Positions 21,171 to 33,599 of a stretch of 64,000 bases of DNA are shown one piece after another (position 1 is the stretch's first letter; each line of letters begins with the position of its first letter). Position numbers and translations under genes: made by a program. Origin of the DNA: Costus lasius. Its lineage: Eukaryota > Streptophyta > Magnoliopsida > Zingiberales > Costaceae. Under the pieces are notes generated by a model. It did no database searches and was not told where the DNA came from. It worked only from the letters and a program-made list of their open reading frames with translations. The stretch spans positions 10,630,001 through 10,694,000 of the forward strand of contig CM050449.1 of NCBI GenBank assembly GCA_027563935.2. Direction: 5' to 3'.

Positions 21171-23468
21171 TCAGCCATCGGCAGAAAAGCTCCACGGCCC
21201 TTGACCACTCATCTGTTCCTGTTCCTGCAATCGCAAACAGAATAACCGCCAAATTCCAACTACGAGTAACAAATCGAATTGCGTGATTGCATTTGCATTG
21301 TAGAATGCACTAACCTGCTGCACTTGCGCTGGCCACGCCGCTCTCGTGGACGCGCTGCGCTCCTTGCCAATCAGACTCGCTCCGTTCTTGTTCTGGCTCG
21401 CCTCGTATGCCTCCCCGAAACTCCTCAACCGATCCAATTCTGGTAACACCATCGCCATTCGTCCCCAGATCCGGCCGGTCCTTCCTCCTCAACTCGGCGC
21501 ACTTGATCGCGATTTTCGTGAACGCCAGAGCCTCCTCCAGCGGCCAATCCTCCACCGCCGGATCGAGCATCTCGGCGAAATTCCCCTTCTAGATGGCGCG
21601 CTCCACCTGGAGCGCCACCCCCATCGGGCCCTTCGCCGTCACGAACTGGAGCAGCATGACGCCCAGCGAGTACACGTCGGACTTCACCCCGAGCATGCCC
21701 GTCTGCTGGTACTCCTGGTCGATGTAGCAGAGCGTGCCGGCGGCCGACGTCATCCGGTACTGCGTCACGGTGTCGGCGACGGACGGAGGCACGAGGCGCG
21801 CGAGGCCGACGTCGCCGATCTTGCTGACGTAGTTGCGGTTGAGGAGGATGTTGCGGGCTTGAGATCGCGATGGACGAGCGGCTCGGGCTTGGTCTGGTGG
21901 AGGAAGAGGAGGGCGGTTGCGATCTCGGCGGCGATCCTGAAGCGGGTTGGCCAGGGGATCGGCGGCATTTTGCCGCGTCGGAACAGACGGTTATCGAGGT
22001 TGCCGTAGTCCATGTACTCGTAGACTAAGCAGCCAAACTCGGGGCAGGCGCCGAGTAGGAGGACCATGTTCGGGTGCCTGATGGTGCTCAAAACCTCGAC
22101 CTGGGAAGACAGGAATGCGATGCTCTTAATTAATAAGGTAAATCGTAATTAGGGTGGTTCAGCTAGCGATTAACTAGAGAACCTTGGAGGTGCTGAAAAT
22201 GGCAAATTAATCTCTTGTTGGAATTGTCTTCTCCCTTGTGCTGCTTCTGGTCGTAAAACCTTAATGGCGACGGGTATATGGTGAAGCAAAGCTTGAAACA
22301 CCGGGCCATACCCGTCTTCCCCAATCTTGAGCGACTCGGAGTAGAAGTTTGTAGCTACTTGTATCTCGTCAATGCTGTACATCCTGTATCTCAAGTCAGA
22401 GCCCAAGATAGAGCCAGACTGTTTCTTACTCTCCTTGGCCGCGCGTCGGGCTTTCATCTCTGCGTTGAGCCTCCTCTGGGCCTCAAGTTCTGCAACTCGC
22501 TGTGCCGCTTCCGCAGCTTCCAAAGCGGCCTTGCACTTGACTTTTCTCAATTTCCAAAATTGCAAGCGCTGCCTCTTCCTATTGTCTTATTTCTTCAATC
22601 CTCCGGGTTTCTTCCATCTTCAATTTTTGCACTTCTCTAGCCTGATCATCAATTGCATAGGTGTTACTGTTACAACGAGAGAGGGCAAATTAACTAATTC
22701 ACCATTAATTCAGCCTCACCTTCTCTTTTGCCTCAAGTGCCTCTTTGTAAGCTGCATTGCACATTTCCGTCGTCTGCTTTAGATCCAGTCTTAGCCTTCT
22801 CATTTCAACTTCAGCCCCTCGCAGTGACTAATTAGAGAAACAGGAACAATAATGATATTGCCATTAATGTCCTCAGCTGCAATTTTTTAATTGGAAAGTA
22901 ATTAAGTATGTTGGCGTACGTACTGCAGGAGCAATGACCTCGGTGGGAGTTCCTGTATCTTCTAACTCAAATGCATCGCCAAAGTCCATGGAATGGTAAT
23001 CCGCGATTCCTGGAATATCAATCTCACCAGTAAACTTGCGTCGATGATTTGTCCTTGACGATCTCATGGAGAACTCGAAGGCGTCGCAGTGCGCATGGGC
23101 TGCTGTTGGTCCAGCTGCGGAGGTGAGCCTATACCTTGGTTCTTTCTTCTTGTAATCAGGAGGCCCTTCGTTGTTCCTGTCACACGTTTACAGCTTTTAA
23201 ATGCTTATAAAAAAGGATAAAGTTAAGAAAAAAAAAAACAGAATCAAACGCCGTTTGAGTTCCTCGTCGAATGAATTTAGTGTGCCTGACCTCAAGGAGC
23301 AATTTAACGCTTCTGCTGGCTGACCATCCGACGCTAGAGCTCTCCTTGGAGGAAGAGCATTCACAGGCAGAGAGACTCTTGGAGTCCGGATCGTCAATGG
23401 TTTCGACTTGTAAATCACGTACACTCCACAGAAATCCGGCGCATTTTTTTATCAAACACGAAGGAACA
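21171..23468 (-). pseudogene. Broken, 5'-truncated USP-domain receptor-like cytoplasmic kinase
   Basis: Collinear with the open gene at 36606-39101, but with an extra base in a T run at about 22542, a lost base in the catalytic-loop region at about 21853 (after HRDLKPA), a stop TAG at 21589-21591 in place of Glu after QVERAI, and a 7-bp insertion at about 21460. The glycine loop reads GEDGYG. The first three exons (most of the USP domain) are absent, and homology ends at 23468. It keeps a linker exon (22927-23067, ..RRKFTGEIDIPGIADYHS.., TPTEVIAPA then donor GTACGT) that the open copy has lost, and it keeps the catalytic Lys in HRDLKP that the open copy has changed. Confidence 0.9.
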
Positions 23469-24105
23469 TAATCAACATTCTACAGCATAATCTTAATATT
23501 CATGTACCTTTTTGCAGCAATAAAATTATGAAAATAATCAACATTCTACTGAGTATTCTACAGCAAGCCAACTGATATAACCAACCATATGTGCTCAGTA
23601 ATTCTTTTTAGACAGACAATTTTTGCGTTGATCCATGCACTCTCAATCTAGCTTCTTCTCTAGCAAGCTTCAACTAGCATATTATTATTATTATTATTAT
23701 TATTTTCTGCTGATTTCAGCTCTATAAATCCTCCACAACTACAATTATAAGTCCTCCAGGTTTGGGTCGAGAGTAATTCCCAACGAGATGAACCTCCATC
23801 CGTCTCCAACTCGTCATCCGAGCACCGGACGACCGACGGTGAATGTCTTCTGTTTGGCGGTTTTGCCGAACTCACGAGGAAGAAGACCTCTGGAGGAGCA
23901 GATCTACGAAGGAGACGGATTCAGTTCATGTCTACTCTGATCTGATCCACTTTATCACCATAGTCAAATCAAACAGACCTAAGCCTTAATATTCGTTTCA
24001 GACAAGACCCGTTTCGCTAACATCTGGCCAGCACAATGCCAGGTCCACCAAAACCGGCCCACCAGATGCCGGTATCATATTAACCCAGTTTTAATAATTG
24101 TTTTT
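23469..24105. other. Spacer between unit 2 and unit 3
   Basis: No gene. It contains an (ATT)n microsatellite at about 23679-23704 and the string CATGTACCTTTTTGC, also found at 12840. Relative to 12820-12860 it looks like a 585-bp insertion between TACCTTTTTGC and CCAGGGCAAGC. Confidence 0.5.
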
Positions 24106-24489
24106 GCCCAGGGCAAGCAAAAAATATATAGAACTCTTGCGATTAATAATTTCCTTGTGATATTGAGGGGAGAGGGCCTTTCTTCTATGGCACTGTTATA
24201 GATTTCTTGTAATAACTTCCAGAGACCACTTGTAATCTTCTTCCGATAGTAGTGATTGGGTGCTTAAATGCGTTACACCAGAACATAATCATGTCATAAC
24301 ATGCGAACTTGATGAGTTCTATTCTACCTGCAAATTGTTAGAGAAAATTTTAAAATTTCTCTAATTTAATTTCACTTATGTGAAATTGCTTCCGCCTCCA
24401 GTTCCTCCCTTGTCAACAAATTACCCTGTGCATTACAGATGGTATGAAGAGAATTCCAATACCTATTTGGAAGTGGAGTCGCCCAGTGT
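24106..24489. repeat. Segmental repeat block, partner of 12853-13235
   Basis: Nearly identical partner of the block left of the gypsy insertion. Here the sequence runs uninterrupted into 24490-24794, which shows what unit 2 lost. Confidence 0.9.
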
Positions 24490-24794
24490 ATACGCTAAGT
24501 CACGTGATTTCTGCTGCTGATTCCTACTCGTTCAATTTCAATTATTTTCCCTTTTTGACAGCCTTTCAGCCGATTATGGATGGTTCTGCGTCATTTGGCG
24601 AGATATCTGAGAATGAATTTGTCTAATGTTGTACACTAATTGGTTGACTTTCCTGAATCTCTCAGCTTTAGCTACTGTTTTCTTGGAGTGAAAATGAGGG
24701 GAAAGAAAATTTATTTTTTTTTCTATTTTTTTTTAAAAAAAGATAAGATGATAATTTTTTCTCATTTTATTTTTTGCCCAATTAGAAAAAAAAA

Positions 24795-26640
24795 TTGCTT
24801 TTCTCTTGTTTTTTAAAAAGAAAAAATCATAATAAAAAAGAAAAATAAGATAACTTTCCATATTTTTGCTTTATGCCCAATTAGAAAAAGAAAAATTGAT
24901 TTTCTATTATTTCTTTGAAAATAATAATTAAAGCATAAAAGGAAAAGTAGATAACTTTCCCCCTTTTTGCTTCGGCTCTGCAGCTAGCGTTCACCACTCT
25001 CCCACCGCTTAGTATGAATGTTCACGACTCTCCCACCACTCTCGCTGCTCCCAAGATTCCCCACCGCCCACCTCTCTCGAGTCTCGCCACTTGCGTTGCT
25101 CTCACCGCTCGCTGCTCTCATCACTCGCCACCTGCCGCTCTCGCCGCCCACCACCCGCCACTCTTGGCGCTCACCGCCCATGGCCCATTGTTCGTCCGCT
25201 GCTTTTTCCCCCAGTGCCTGTCGCTCTCATCTTCATCTCCGGCAATGATTTTTGCTTGCTTCTACTCATCAGCCTCCTTAAGACGATCACATAAGTGGTA
25301 TACGATTCATTTTTTTCCTTTCCTTGAACTGATTTATGTTCTTGTGTTTTTTCCTTCCGTTCAAGCAAAACAAGGCCTATGATTTGCCCACTTCTTTAAT
25401 TTAACTTTAACTGATCTAACAATGTGAAGTTAACTCTGATCTTCCAAGATCCGATTGTACAATGAACATCATACCGAAAAGATATATAATCATACTCTAT
25501 TAAAAGTTATATTAATTTGGATTCTAAAGCCCCTGAGTTATCATTTATGCATTTGTAAATATGGGATTTTTCAAATAAAGCATTTTAATAAAAGCCAAGT
25601 CTAAAAGCATCAGCTTTTTTAACTCCAAAAAGGCTAATTCACAATCCATACATTAGATTGCATAGTTTTTTTTACTGTAATAGTAAGTCAATTCACTACT
25701 CTTTGCTAACATAGTTAAAGTCAATTCACAATCCATACATTAGATTGCATCAGCCTACAGTATTTTACCAAAGCAACTCTACACTTTATTTTGAAATTTT
25801 GGCTGTAGACTTATTTTTACTCAAATTAAGAAAAGAATGAGGAAAAATTTTTAATAGAATTTGACCGTATAAAAGCTGTCAAGAAGAAGATATTCGTACC
25901 TACCATTGGAGATAAGTTCAAAGAAATAGAGCTTTTCCAAACTTTGATCACGGGCATTTGTTTACACTAGAAATTCGCCGTCACGTAAACGTGTTACTTG
26001 AGACTGCAAACTTTGAAATTCATTGCCACATTGTTACCCTTGGTTTACTTGGAAAGAAAGAAAAGCAGAAAGAAAAGAACAAGTAAAAGGGATAAAAAAT
26101 CAATCACATGAAATGCTGGTGATCTACTGCACCTGGACGCAGATTCGTATTGCTTCCCCTTTTCTCTCAAGGAAATAGGGTGTTAAGTTCCTTATCTCCA
26201 GAGGAAAACAGTTCGGTGGCAACATAAATGAAGAAAAAAATATAGGAGGGGATGAGAAAAATTCCTATACAAGGTTCACACATATTATGACGATTCTGAT
26301 ATTAGCTCACCTAAGATTCCTAGAAAAGAAGAGGAATTTTTCTACTTATCACCAATATGCATGGATTTAAACGATTTCTTAATCTAAATTTGGAATTTAA
26401 ATCTGATAGTTTTTATATTTTATTTTGTTTGGCACAAGAAAATCAAAGTTGTGATACTTTTCACCCATTCTTGTTGCCATTTCAATGTAACCATGATGAA
26501 ATAATATTTTGTTTCCTATTATTCTAATTAAGTGAGTATTAATAATCGAACCCCGCTAATGCAATTTTTTACCTTGACTTTGACTGGGTGGTCAAGTTTT
26601 TTTGTCGTTGTTGTAAATTTCCTAGCAACTCCAATGGTGA
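24795..26640. repeat. 5' flank of membrane gene copy 3, partner of 16337-18180
   Basis: Very high identity to the copy 2 flank, with scattered substitutions and one- to three-base indels. It contains the same GC-rich segment (25014-25260) and the same ATTCACAATCCATACATTAG direct repeat. It is non-coding. Confidence 0.85.
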
Positions 26641-26646
26641 ACTATC

Positions 26647-26655
26647 TATATATAA
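26647..26655 (+). promoter_or_regulatory. TATA box of membrane-protein gene copy 3
   Basis: TATATATAA lies about 55 bp before the ATG at 26709, in the same context as copy 2. Confidence 0.5.
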
Positions 26656-26708
26656 TAGATATGTATGCATCTCCAGACGTCGCTAAATGTTACTATCGTT
26701 TGCAGCAA

Positions 26709-27200
26709 ATGGAGATGAAGGTACAAGAGAATTATAAGGGCCAGCAACAAGGTGAGCCTCCTCAGCCGTCCGGTGGCTGCAGTTCCAGCGGCCAAACGAG
26801 GGTCTTCAATTGGCTTCCTCTCTTCGCCCTCGTCCTCACTGTGAGTGTCGCCGACTCCGCCTACCACGTGCGACACGACCTCCCCGCGCTGGCCTTCGTG
26901 GTGTTCATCTACGCCGACTTGATGCTGTTGCTCATCTGCGTCAGGAAATTGGATATGTTGGACTGCGATTGCCCACCGGAGAGGAGGGCGCAGCTTAAGG
27001 CCGCATTGTGGGCCCTCATGACGGCTCTTCACCTCGCTGTCGCATGGCATGTGGCTGCGCTAATGCCGCCGGTGGTGGCTGCCATGGTTTGGCTGGTGTC
27101 AGGGACGCTTAATGCCTGTGTATTCTATGGCCTGTTCAGTAACCGAGATGCAGAAGGTCTTGCGAAAAATTCTCAGCTTGCCCCTGCAGAAACAGTCTGA
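26709..27200 (+). CDS. Plant multi-pass membrane protein of unknown function, copy 3 (diverged)
   Basis: 163 residues and still open. The first 14 codons are identical to copy 2, after which substitutions are frequent. One codon is lost in the N-terminal Gly run and one in segment 1 (LFALVLTVSVADSAYHV against LFAALFLTVNAADSAYRV). Segment 4 is changed most (LVSGTLNACVFYGLFSNRD). The four-segment layout and the tail AEGLAKNSQLAPAETV are kept, so the protein may still fold. The 5' flank is almost identical to copy 2 while the body of the gene is about 10 percent different, which points to recombination near the start codon. A 3' UTR insertion of about 46 bp contains CTTTGATACCAATTTGTTG, similar to the old copia primer-site piece downstream. 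Confidence 0.8.
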   Translation: MEMKVQENYKGQQQGEPPQPSGGCSSSGQTRVFNWLPLFALVLTVSVADSAYHVRHDLPALAFVVFIYADLMLLLICVRKLDMLDCDCPPERRAQLKAALWALMTALHLAVAWHVAALMPPVVAAMVWLVSGTLNACVFYGLFSNRDAEGLAKNSQLAPAETV

Positions 27201-27754
27201 CATTTTCCATGTGTTTGTATGCTCTTTGATACCAATTTGTTGTATGCGGTTTGGGTGATCAGTAATACGATGATATATGCAATAAAGTGTGTCTGTATGC
27301 GCTTTGGGTGATCTTCCGGTTGCAGACGAATGATTTCTCTTGCTTTTTTATGGTAATTCTAATTCCAAGTTGCATTGTTCTTCCCATCATCAATGAAAAT
27401 CTTGTGTTGGAGCATTAAATTATCGACACCCCTCTGATACCAATTTGTTGGATCACGTAACATGCTCGGGAACGAGAGAAAAAAAAGATAAGAACGAATT
27501 GCTCGTTCATCTCCGCGAATTTAATGCAAAGCGATTTAACCCGATGCAGATTACTTTCTCCCAATTAATTTCAAGTTTTTTAACGCCGTGACCTCTCACA
27601 CCGTCACACGACGATTTACCATAGGCTGCAGTACAAGTTCATTTATGATTATCAATTTGCTGAATTTTACATAATTCTTTATTTTTATTTATATAATCAA
27701 TATAATAATATATAAATGCAAATTAAAACAATTCAATTTGTGATAATTAATTAA

Positions 27755-28162
27755 GGGCCTGTTTGGCCCCGCTTTTAAGTTGATTTTAATCAACTTTTAA
27801 GTAGAAAGCTGTTAGAAAACTGTTTGGTAATAGAAAACAGAAGCAGAAAAAAGTAGAAGTTGTGAAAGCTACAATTTGATGATTTTGCAGCTTCTGCTTC
27901 TCATAAAAAGTAATTCACATGATTTCACTTAAAATTTTAAGTATTATTATTTTAAATAGTTAAAATATTAATACTAAAGAAAAATATAATATATTTATTA
28001 TTTTAAATAATTTAAAATAAATATTTATTTATTATTTTAAATTTTGACAGCAACTAAAAAGTTATTAACCAAATATATTATAAAATTTGACAGTGCAGCA
28101 CAGTACATCACAGCATAATTTAGCACAGTTATAAAGCTATTAACAATGGGTCAAACAGACCC
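27755..28162. mobile_element. PIF/Harbinger-like MITE with TAA target duplication
   Basis: The ends are GGGCCTGTTTGGCCC and GGGTCAAACAGACCC, which are inverted with three mismatches. TAA flanks both sides (27752-27754 and 28163-28165). Units 1 and 2 show the empty site AATTAATTAAGATGAACAC. It is non-coding, 408 bp, with a T/A-rich interior. Confidence 0.9.
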
Positions 28163-28243
28163 TAAGATGAACATCCACTTTTAATGTGGAAAAGTCTTAA
28201 CAAAAGAGTAAAAAAATCATGGGTTCAGGTAAAAAAATCTTTC

Positions 28244-28499
28244 TGTTATAAAATGAAATAAACTAACAAATAAAATAATAAAGAGATAGAATGATTGAGA
28301 TAATGCGAGATTTTATTTCATATTATTTTTTTATATTTTAATACACAAAAGAAGATTCTATTTATAGCAATCCAAAAGATATATAACTGATGAATTATAA
28401 TTACATTAGTTATTTATGTTACATAAGTTTTAAGATTATGCTCAAAGAAAATTGATGAATGGACATCCACAATAATATTATTCCTAACACTCCCCTATG
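28244..28499 (-). repeat. 3' LTR of the copia element (256 bp)
   Basis: On the - strand it runs TGTTAGGAATAATATT...CATTTTATAACA. It keeps intact TG..CA ends, unlike the upper LTR. Confidence 0.85.
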
Positions 28500-28664
28500 C
28501 CCATTATAAAAGAATGTGCCTCGTTAAAACCTTTATTAGGAAAAACCCTATGGGACAAAAACCTAATAAAGGAAAAAGAGTACACTATATTTATAAATGT
28601 CAATTGATATCTTTGATTCGACGAATCCCAATATGATAAACAAGCTTTTCAAATATTGTAGGAG

Positions 28665-28834
28665 TAGGGATGTCAACGGGTCGGGTACCCGCCCTTTTTG
28701 GCCAAACCCGAACCCGACCCAACGCAAACTCGAACCTGGTTAAACCTGAGTCGGGTATTTAAATGGGTACCCGTGGGTACCTGTTTAAATTAAAATATTT
28801 ATTTTTAAATTATTTTTTAAAAATATAACTATAA

Positions 28835-28869
<35 letters not shown>

Positions 28870-28996
28870 TATTTATAAAAAATTATGTTATTATATATAT
28901 ATATATAATAATCGGGTATCGGGTACCCGCGAGTACCCATGGGAGTAAACCTGAATTCGACCCGATTAGCTAATCGGGTACCCATTGACACCCCTA
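28665..28996. mobile_element. hAT-type MITE nested in the copia element (3' part)
   Basis: The ends TAGGGATGTCAACGGGT and CCCATTGACACCCCTA are inverted. An 8-bp target duplication TGTAGGAG (28657-28664 and 28997-29004) is perfect. Its arms carry GGGTACCCG-type motifs, and it contains an (AAT)n run and a TA-rich centre. Confidence 0.92.
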
Positions 28997-29049
28997 TGTA
29001 GGAGGAAGTGCCTTGGTAAATAGATCTGCTAGATTATCACATGAGCAGA

Positions 29050-30540
29050 CTTGTTGAATATTATATCACCATTCTTTTGAAGATCATGAGTAAAAAAGAA
29101 TTTTGGTGAAATATGTTTTGTTCTATCTTCTTTAATGTACCCTTCTTTTAATTGGACAATACTTTTAGTATTATTCTCATGTATGTTTGTCGGAATCATT
29201 TTTTCTAAAGATAAGCCACTAGTGTTACGTATGTGTTGAATCATAGATCTCAACCAAACACATTCTCGACTTGCCTCATGCAGAGCTAAAATTTCTACAT
29301 TATTAGAAGATGTGGATGCTATGGTTTATTTCATAGATCGCTATGATATAGCTGTTCCACCACATGTAAATAAATAACATGTTTGTGATCGACCATTATG
29401 AGGGTGAGACAAATAACCTACATCTGCATAACCAATTAAGTCTGACTTGGGCACTTTTGAGTAAAACAAACTCATATCTATTGTTCCTCTAAGATAGCGA
29501 AGTATGTGCTTAATTCCATTCCAATGCCTTCGAGTAGGTGAAGAACTATGTCTTGCTAATAAATTAACAGCAAATGATATATCAGGCTGTGTATAATTAG
29601 CAAGATACATTAGTGCTCCAATTGCACTAAGGTATGGTACTTCAGGACCAAATAGTTCTTCATCCTTTTATTGAGGTCTAAAGGGATCTTTGTTCACATC
29701 TAATAACCTTAAAACCATTGGAGTGCACAACGAATGTGACATGTCTATATAAAACCTTTTTAGCACCTTTGCTAAATAAATATTTTGATGTATAAAAATT
29801 CTATTATTTAAGTATTCAATTTGTAATCCAAGACAAAATTTTGTCCTTCCTAGATCTTTCATCTCAAATTCTTTCTTTAAACAATTTATAGTTTTTAGAA
29901 GCTCTTCAGGAGTTCCAATAATATTTAAATTATCAACATAAACAACAATTATAGCATATCCATTTTCAGATCTTTTAATGAAAATACATGAATAAATAGA
30001 GTTATTTTTATATCCTTCCTTTAGCAAATATTCACTAAGGCGATTATACCACATACGTCTAGATTGTTTCAGCCCATAAAGAGATTTATTCAACTTGATT
30101 GAATAATCTTCTCGTGAACATAAATTATGTGCTTTAGGAAGATTAAAACTTTCAGGTAGCTTCATATAAATATTATTATCTAGAGATCCATATAAATAGG
30201 CCATAACAACATCCATCAGATGTAAATTGAGCCCTTCTTGTGCTACTAGATTAATTAAGTACCGAAATGTTCTTGCATCAACCATAGGTGAATATGTTTC
30301 TTCAAAATCAATGTCGGGTCTGTGTGAAAAACCTTGAGCAATAAGTCGTGCTTTATATCTTATAATTTCACCATTCTCATTTCGTTTTCGTACAAAAATC
30401 CACTTATATCCAACAGGTTTTACCCCTTTATGTGTACGGACTACAAGTCCAAAAACTTTTCATTTAGCAAGAGAATTTAATTCTGTTTCAATTGCATTTT
30501 TTCCATTTTGGTTAATCATCTCTTTGTTTGCAATCTGAAA
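29050..30540 (-). pseudogene. Copia reverse transcriptase and RNase H (decayed)
   Basis: The - strand translation shows KLNKSLYGLKQSRRMWYNRL, VVYVDNLNIIGTPEELL (the catalytic YVDD box reads YVDN), FEMKDLGRTKFCLGLQIEY, then an RNase H stretch MYLANYTQPDISFAVNLLAR, HILRYLRGT, LIGYADVGYLSHPHNGRSQ (the usual Asp-Ala-Asp reads ADVGY) and, further on, ALHEASRECVWLRSM. Substitutions at the catalytic boxes plus stops between blocks make activity impossible. Confidence 0.88.
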
Positions 30541-30765
30541 TAAACTTTGGTTCATGATCCTCGTTATTATTTATTTATATCAAGCGCTATATTATATGCA
30601 AAAACATCATCAATGTTGACTTCATGTCGATTCCATTGTAGTTTATTCATGACATAATTTATGAAGATCTTTTTATTTTAAAAAAATTTCAGTTTCTTGT
30701 ATTTCTTCTGGAATTGAAATATTGATTATGTCAGAGGAATCTTTTGGAATTATTACATCTTCGAT

Positions 30766-31990
30766 TCAGCTATCTTGATTTTTAGCTCCTTTTCTTATGC
30801 GAGGATTTTTATCTTTGGAACCGATGGGTCTGCCACGCTTTGGAATATATACAACACATCCAAAAATTCTTAGATGAGAAATATTAGGTTCCTGACCAAA
30901 AACCAATTGTAAATGGGAGAACTTATGATAGCTTATTGATCTGATGCAAATCAATACTGCAACATGCAAGATTGCATGTGCCCAGGTAGAATTTGGAAGC
31001 TTTGATCTCATAAGCAATGATATTGCAATCAGTTGTAAGCACTTAATGAATAATTCTGCAAGTCCATTTTGTGTATGAACGTGTGCTACAGGATTAGGGA
31101 TGGCAACGGGGCGGGTCGGGGTCGGGTTTTGCCATCCTCGACCCGACCTCAACTTCCCCACACCCGTCCCCGAACCTGACGGGTTTAGAAAACCCTACCC
31201 CACACCCGACCTCGTGGGGAAACCCGACCCCGCCCGACCTAAAAAATAAATATATATTATAAATAATATTTTAAAATTAATTTGCATTCTTTATTCATAA
31301 TATATAAATAAAAAAATATTTTACATACACTATATCATCATTTCTACATAAATTATTAAAATTTAGTAACTAGATTATAACTTATAAGGGGTAAATTTGT
31401 TATTTTAATAGTCGGGGCGGGTTCGGGGTCGGGTTCGGGGCGGGTACCTAAATTCCCATACCCGACCCCGACCCGACTATACCCCCATCGGGTTTTTCCC
31501 GAACTCGACCCGACCCCCGGTCAACTAGGGTTTTCCTCGTTGACTTCGGGTCGGGTCGGGTCGGGTCGGGTCGGGGATGGGGTTTTTTGCCATCCCTATA
31601 CAGGATGCTCAATATCAATTCCAATAGATATACAATATTCATTAAAAGCTTGAGATGTAAATGCACCAGCATTATCAAGGCGTATTTTCTTAAATGGATA
31701 ATCAGGAAAATGAGCTTTTAGTCGAATTATTTGTGCAAGCAATCTCGCAAACGCCTGGTTGCGGGTTGATAATAAACAAACATGTGACTATTTAGTTGAA
31801 GCATCAATTAAAACCATAAAATATCTAAATGGTCCACATGGTGGGTGTATTGGTCCACAAATATCACCTTGTATACGTTCTAAGAACGCGAGAGATTCAG
31901 TCCTAACTTTTACTAGTGATGGTTGAATTATCAACTTTCCTTGGGAACAAGCAGCACTTGAGAAATTATTGGATTGAAGAATCTTCTAGC
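30766..31990 (-). pseudogene. Copia integrase split by a MITE
   Basis: Right of the MITE, - strand frames read ..RLDNAGAFTSQAFNEYC.., the region of the second catalytic Asp. Left of it, ..VHTQNGLAELFIKCLQLIA.. holds the Glu region and HLRIFGCVVYIPK the C-terminal side. The hAT MITE at 31093-31598 lies between them. Additional stops are present. Confidence 0.85.
31093..31598. mobile_element. hAT-type MITE nested in the copia integrase
   Basis: The ends TAGGGATGGCAA and TTGCCATCCCTA are perfect inverted repeats. An 8-bp target duplication TACAGGAT occurs at 31085-31092 and 31599-31606. The arms are runs of GGGTCGGGTC/GACCCGACCC, so the two halves can pair into a long GC-rich hairpin around an AT-rich centre. 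Confidence 0.93.
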
Positions 31991-33300
31991 TCTTCAATAA
32001 GTGTCCACATGAATGTTTAATTATTTTTTGCATCATAATAGATCCGGGATAGCCCAATCGATCATGCCAAATAATGAATTTGTTATTATCTGTAAACATC
32101 TGGTTTACAATATTATATATTTCAATTGTTTTAATATAAGTGTAGTACAATTCGGATGAAAATGTAGGTAATTTTTCTAATATATATTTTTTTGCCTGAT
32201 ATAAGTCTCTTGATATAAAGGAATTCAATATTTTCTTCATTTGTTGTTTCAATATGATATCCATTTCGGCGGATATTTTTCAAGCTTAATAAATTTCTTT
32301 GAGACTTTATAGAATACAATGCATTATCAATACACAATTTGGTTCCTCCATGTAATAATATATTAGCTCTTCTAGAGCCTTCAATTATTTTTGTACCACC
32401 ACAAAATATCTTCAATATTGATGTTGGTGACAACCAAAGGAATACTCATTCTTCATTGAAAAATAAAAGTCCATATAGTTAGAAAAATACTATTATAGAA
32501 AAAAAATATATTTTAAAAGATAACAAAACTTATTGTTTTATTAACTGAAAAAAATATTAAGATTAGACATTAATAAATAAGAAATTATTTTTTTGAACAC
32601 TACAATCTCCAATTAAATGATCAGCAAAGAAATCAACAACGTCTACATGAATAATGTCCATATGGTCATAATCAGAACTACCATCTTCACAAGTAAAATT
32701 TGTCTCTATCTTTTTATTTTTATTTTTTAATGATTCTTGATAAAGGTCAACGAGATGTTTTAGTGTACAGCAGGTACGTGACCAATGACCTTTGCCACTA
32801 CAACGATAGCACATATTTTCAACATGTTTGCTATTCTTCACACCCTTTTCTTTATTATTATTTTCATTATTTTTCCACTTCTAGTAAAAAATTATATTCT
32901 TGGAATTTTTACCACGACCATATCTATATCTATGACCATGACCACGACCATGATCATTAGCATGAACATAACCACAACCACGAGTTTACCCAAAAGAATA
33001 TTGGTTGTGAGTTGCTACATTCACTCCTGATAATGGAGCAATGCCAATTGGACGAGACTCATAATTTTTCATCAAAAACTCATTATTTTATTCAACCACA
33101 AACTCAAGTTTTGTAAGATTTGAAATATTAAATACTATCATAAAAATATAAAAACAAGTTAGACAACATTCTATTATTTAGATAAAAAGCTAATTATTAA
33201 TAAATAAATAAAAGTAGTTGCATCATATCATATTTTAAACCCAAAACTAAAAGATAAATAAATAAATAAATATTATACACCTTTCTTAGTAAGAGCCTTG
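31990..33300 (-). pseudogene. Copia gag and pre-integrase region (decayed)
   Basis: Gag is marked by CYRCSGKGHWSRTC (CX2CX4HX4C zinc knuckle) near 32770-32810, preceded by Arg/His/Asn-rich sequence. Downstream, ..IKSQRNLLSLKNIRRNGYHIET.. and ..WHDRLGYPGSIMMQKIIK.. mark the pre-integrase segment. Stops and shifts separate the pieces. Confidence 0.85.
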
Positions 33301-33309
33301 TGCTAAACG

Positions 33310-33553
33310 TGTTATAAAATGAAATAAACTAATAAATAAAATAATAAAGAGATGAAATGATTGATATAATAAGAGATTTTATTTCATATCATTTTCTATA
33401 TTTCAATACACAAAAGGGGTTCTATTTATAGCAATTCAAAAGATATATAACTGATGAATTATAATTACATTAGTTCTTTATGTTACATAAGTTTCAAGAT
33501 TATGCTCAAAGAAAACCGATGAATGGACATCCACAATAATATTATTCATAATA
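33310..33553 (-). repeat. 5' LTR of the copia element (244 bp)
   Basis: It pairs with 28244-28499 and is diverged at its outer end (TATTATGAATAA where the other LTR has TGTTAGGAATAA). Confidence 0.85.
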
Positions 33554-33599
33554 CTTTCATTAATAATCAATAATATCATATGTCTACACAAACCAAAGA

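Larger units (their letters stand above)
28244..33553 (-). mobile_element. Full-length but decayed Ty1/copia retrotransposon
   Basis: The lower LTR (28244-28499) and upper LTR (33310-33553) are flanked by a perfect 5-bp target duplication CTTTC (28239-28243 and 33554-33558). The paralogous empty site is AATCTTTCATTAACAAAC (about 4038). On the - strand the order is gag with zinc knuckle, pre-integrase, integrase, reverse transcriptase, RNase H, polypurine tract (GGGCATAGGGGAG) and 3' LTR, which is the copia order. Two hAT MITEs (28665-28996 and 31093-31598) inserted later, the second splitting integrase. Many stops and frameshifts are present, and the LTRs differ by several indels. Confidence 0.92.
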
